A stretch of DNA of 60,880 bases from Nitrospiraceae bacterium (GTDB taxonomy: Bacteria > Nitrospirota > Thermodesulfovibrionia > UBA6902), in NCBI GenBank assembly GCA_003599425.1, contig QZKC01000052.1:1-60880 (forward strand), read 5' to 3'. A program made the position numbers and the translations under genes. The notes beneath the pieces were generated by a model. That model searched no databases. It saw nothing but the letters and a program-made list of their open reading frames with translations, and had not been told where the DNA came from. Each line of letters opens with the position of its first letter. Within the stretch, counting starts at the first letter, position 1. Below are positions 58,953 to 60,880 of the stretch, piece by piece.

Positions 58953-59001
58953 TTCACGGATTGCACAGGTTTATTGATCTGTGTAATCTGCGTAATCTGT
59001 G
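58953..59001. repeat. CAGATTACACAGAT-type repeat upstream of mdh
   Basis: CACGGATTGCACAGGTTTATTGATCTGTGTAATCTGCGTAATCTGTGG; imperfect hairpin related to 53278-53475 ends. Confidence 0.6.
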
Positions 59002-59016
59002 GAAAACGAGGGAACC

Positions 59017-59943
59017 ATGCGAAAAAAGATCACGATCATCGGAGCAGGTAACGTAGGCGCCTCAACAGCGCAACTGGTGGCGAAAGAAGGTATTGCTGAT
59101 GTAATGCTTTTTGATATCGCCGAAGGGATTCCCCAGGGAAAGGCGCTTGACATCGCTGAGGCATGTCCGCTCTGGGGTTCTGCTGTCTCTGTAAAAGGAA
59201 CAAATAATTATGCTGACACAAAAAACTCTGACATTGTTGTCATAACTGCGGGCTTTCCCCGCAAGCCCAATATGTCAAGGGATGATCTCCTCCATGCCAA
59301 TGCTGACGTGGTCAAGGCCGCATCTCAGGCGATCGCGAAAAATTCCCCTAATGCGATTATCATTGTGGTGACCAATCCAATGGATGCAATGGCGCAGCTT
59401 GCATGGAAGACCACAGAGTTTTCCTGCAGGCGAGTTATGGGGATGGGAGGGATACTTGATGCTGCGCGGTTCAGGACCTTCCTTGCATGGGAACTGAATG
59501 TTTCTCCGGAAGATATTGAAGCCATGCTCCTTGGCGGCCATGGCGATCAGATGGTCCCGCTTCCGAGATTCACTACAGTGAAAGGCATTCCGGTCGGTGA
59601 AATACTGAAAAAGAAAACACTCGGTGCCCTTATCCAGAGAACCAGAAGCGGTGGAGCTGAAATAGTGGGACTGCTCAAGTCAGGAAGCGCCTATTACGCA
59701 CCTGCAGCCGCAACCTTTCAGATGATAAAATCTATCCTTCTTGACGAGAAGCGTGTCCTGCCGTGCGCTGCCTATCTCAATGGGGAATATGGCGTGAAAG
59801 ACCTCTATGTCGGCGTACCAGTCGTCCTTGGCAAAGAAGGCGTTGAGAAGGTTGTGGAGATAAAACTCACAAGGGATGAAAAGACTTTGTTCAGGGCATC
59901 CTGCACCGCTGTAAGAAAGCTCGTGAAGAAACTCGCGATATAG
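59017..59943 (+). CDS. mdh: Malate dehydrogenase
   Basis: KITIIGAGNVGASTAQLVAKEGIADVMLFDI; VVTNPMDAMAQLAWK; GMGGILDAARFRTFLA; GGHGDQMVPLPR. Start 59017 preferred to tracked GTG 58999. Confidence 0.94.
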   Translation: MRKKITIIGAGNVGASTAQLVAKEGIADVMLFDIAEGIPQGKALDIAEACPLWGSAVSVKGTNNYADTKNSDIVVITAGFPRKPNMSRDDLLHANADVVKAASQAIAKNSPNAIIIVVTNPMDAMAQLAWKTTEFSCRRVMGMGGILDAARFRTFLAWELNVSPEDIEAMLLGGHGDQMVPLPRFTTVKGIPVGEILKKKTLGALIQRTRSGGAEIVGLLKSGSAYYAPAAATFQMIKSILLDEKRVLPCAAYLNGEYGVKDLYVGVPVVLGKEGVEKVVEIKLTRDEKTLFRASCTAVRKLVKKLAI

Positions 59944-59944
59944 A

Positions 59945-60009
59945 AGAGACACATCCCATATTTTTTAATGGAATAAGTCTGGATAGCAGATATGTGAAAT
60001 ATGTCTCTC
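59945..60009. repeat. Orphan copy of RAYT-associated AGAGACACATCCCATATTTT repeat
   Basis: AGAGACACATCCCATATTTT matches the left end at 45515 with one mismatch; partner GAAATATGTCTCTCT downstream. Confidence 0.7.
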
Positions 60010-60331
60010 TATTTTCATATACCGGACATAATGCCAACTCTCGACTCAAAATCAACACTATATTTGCCTAATTGCGCAACTAAAAATTTTATTTACAAAG
60101 TGGCCACACTATGCTATTTTAAAAAACCTCTAATCCTTCAAAAATAGCTTATTACATATATAGTTAATAAAGCCACATTACTTTCTTTAATTTGGAATGG
60201 AAAACCAAGTAAAAAGGAGACCATTCATAGCATGTGAATTAAGACATTTCCTGTAGAAGACATGCCAGAGGCAGGCAATACCAGACTTAAGTCTGAATAA
60301 TATTTCATTAGAATGATGGGGAGGGGCGTCC

Positions 60332-60880
60332 ATGAAAACAATGTCAAAGATGTATCTTTTACTTTTGGGAATAATATCTTTGGTTGTATTTTTTATAGCC
60401 GATGTGGCAAAGGCAAACGAAACCTATCTGCAATATGACACCACTACCGATCCAAGTATTTGTGGTGATCGAATTAGTGATATTTTCTACGATGAAATAA
60501 ACAATAGAGTACTAATATCTACAGGTTATTTTTGGGACCCAGCAGTAATCAGTATTTGGAGAGATGCGTCAGAGCAATACTCTAATGGCATATGCGTCTT
60601 AAATAGGAATACAAATACGGTTACAAAATATAATGTATCGAACTCTGCAATACCGACAAATGTTTATAAAAGCATAACATGGGGTGATAATTTAATTATA
60701 GCTGGCAGTTATTATTCGGGGATTGTTGTTATAAATGAGATCACTGGAGAAATCAGGGTCTTCAACAAAAATTCTTCCCCTGCATTAAAAACAGGAATTT
60801 ACAGTTTGGAGACTGCACCCATTAGTTCGCTCAAATATGAAAACGGGAAAATTTATTTTTCTTATGGTGAATATACTGAA
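60332..60880 (+). CDS. Secreted protein of unknown function, propeller-like repeats (3' end outside window)
   Basis: Open frame to window end, absent from ORF track; signal peptide MKTMSKMYLLLLGIISLVVFFIADVAKANE; repeat pattern NNRVLISTGYF / NRNTNTVTKYN / NEITGEIRVFN. Confidence 0.6.
   Translation, partial: MKTMSKMYLLLLGIISLVVFFIADVAKANETYLQYDTTTDPSICGDRISDIFYDEINNRVLISTGYFWDPAVISIWRDASEQYSNGICVLNRNTNTVTKYNVSNSAIPTNVYKSITWGDNLIIAGSYYSGIVVINEITGEIRVFNKNSSPALKTGIYSLETAPISSLKYENGKIYFSYGEYTE

Noticed and set aside
60160-60331. Possible c-di-GMP riboswitch before the last gene
   Set aside because: I looked for conserved GEMM-I core segments and did not find them in order; a covariance search would be needed to revisit.

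Overview
This 60.9 kb window is a densely coded bacterial chromosome segment. Gene content (several two-component/c-di-GMP genes, NtrC regulator, DUF3786, EndoQ-like PHP protein, possible Re-type citrate synthase) resembles Nitrospirota or Desulfobacterota, but that assignment is inference only. I saw no rRNA or tRNA gene, CRISPR array or prophage. Main blocks: (1) a truncated GGDEF-EAL protein with a CxxCH motif; (2) a PerR-like/rubrerythrin oxidative-stress operon; (3) a decayed type I restriction locus (HsdR and HsdS N-terminal stubs) around an intact-looking Phd/RelE-type TA pair; (4) a YaiO-like barrel / HEAT membrane protein / processive GT2 / CX5R phosphatase cluster that looks like a synthase-dependent exopolysaccharide system; (5) a PhnD-like lipoprotein / histidine kinase / NtrC regulator set facing a sigma54-like promoter in front of an ATPase-less polar amino acid ABC transporter; (6) a c-di-GMP/two-component cluster in which two proteins share one sensor domain with different outputs; (7) NAD-type isocitrate dehydrogenase next to a homocitrate/Re-citrate synthase family enzyme; (8) dnaJ-hspR-clpB with a HAIR-like operator over a sigma70-like promoter; (9) ubiE-rsmG-ubiX and mdh. 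The least explained signals are several families of short palindromic elements, including four copies of a ~150-165 bp MITE-like element with ~36 bp imperfect terminal inverted repeats, a RAYT transposase with flanking inverted repeats plus a likely orphan copy, and a nested palindrome between ubiE and rsmG. All calls are by eye, with no database search.
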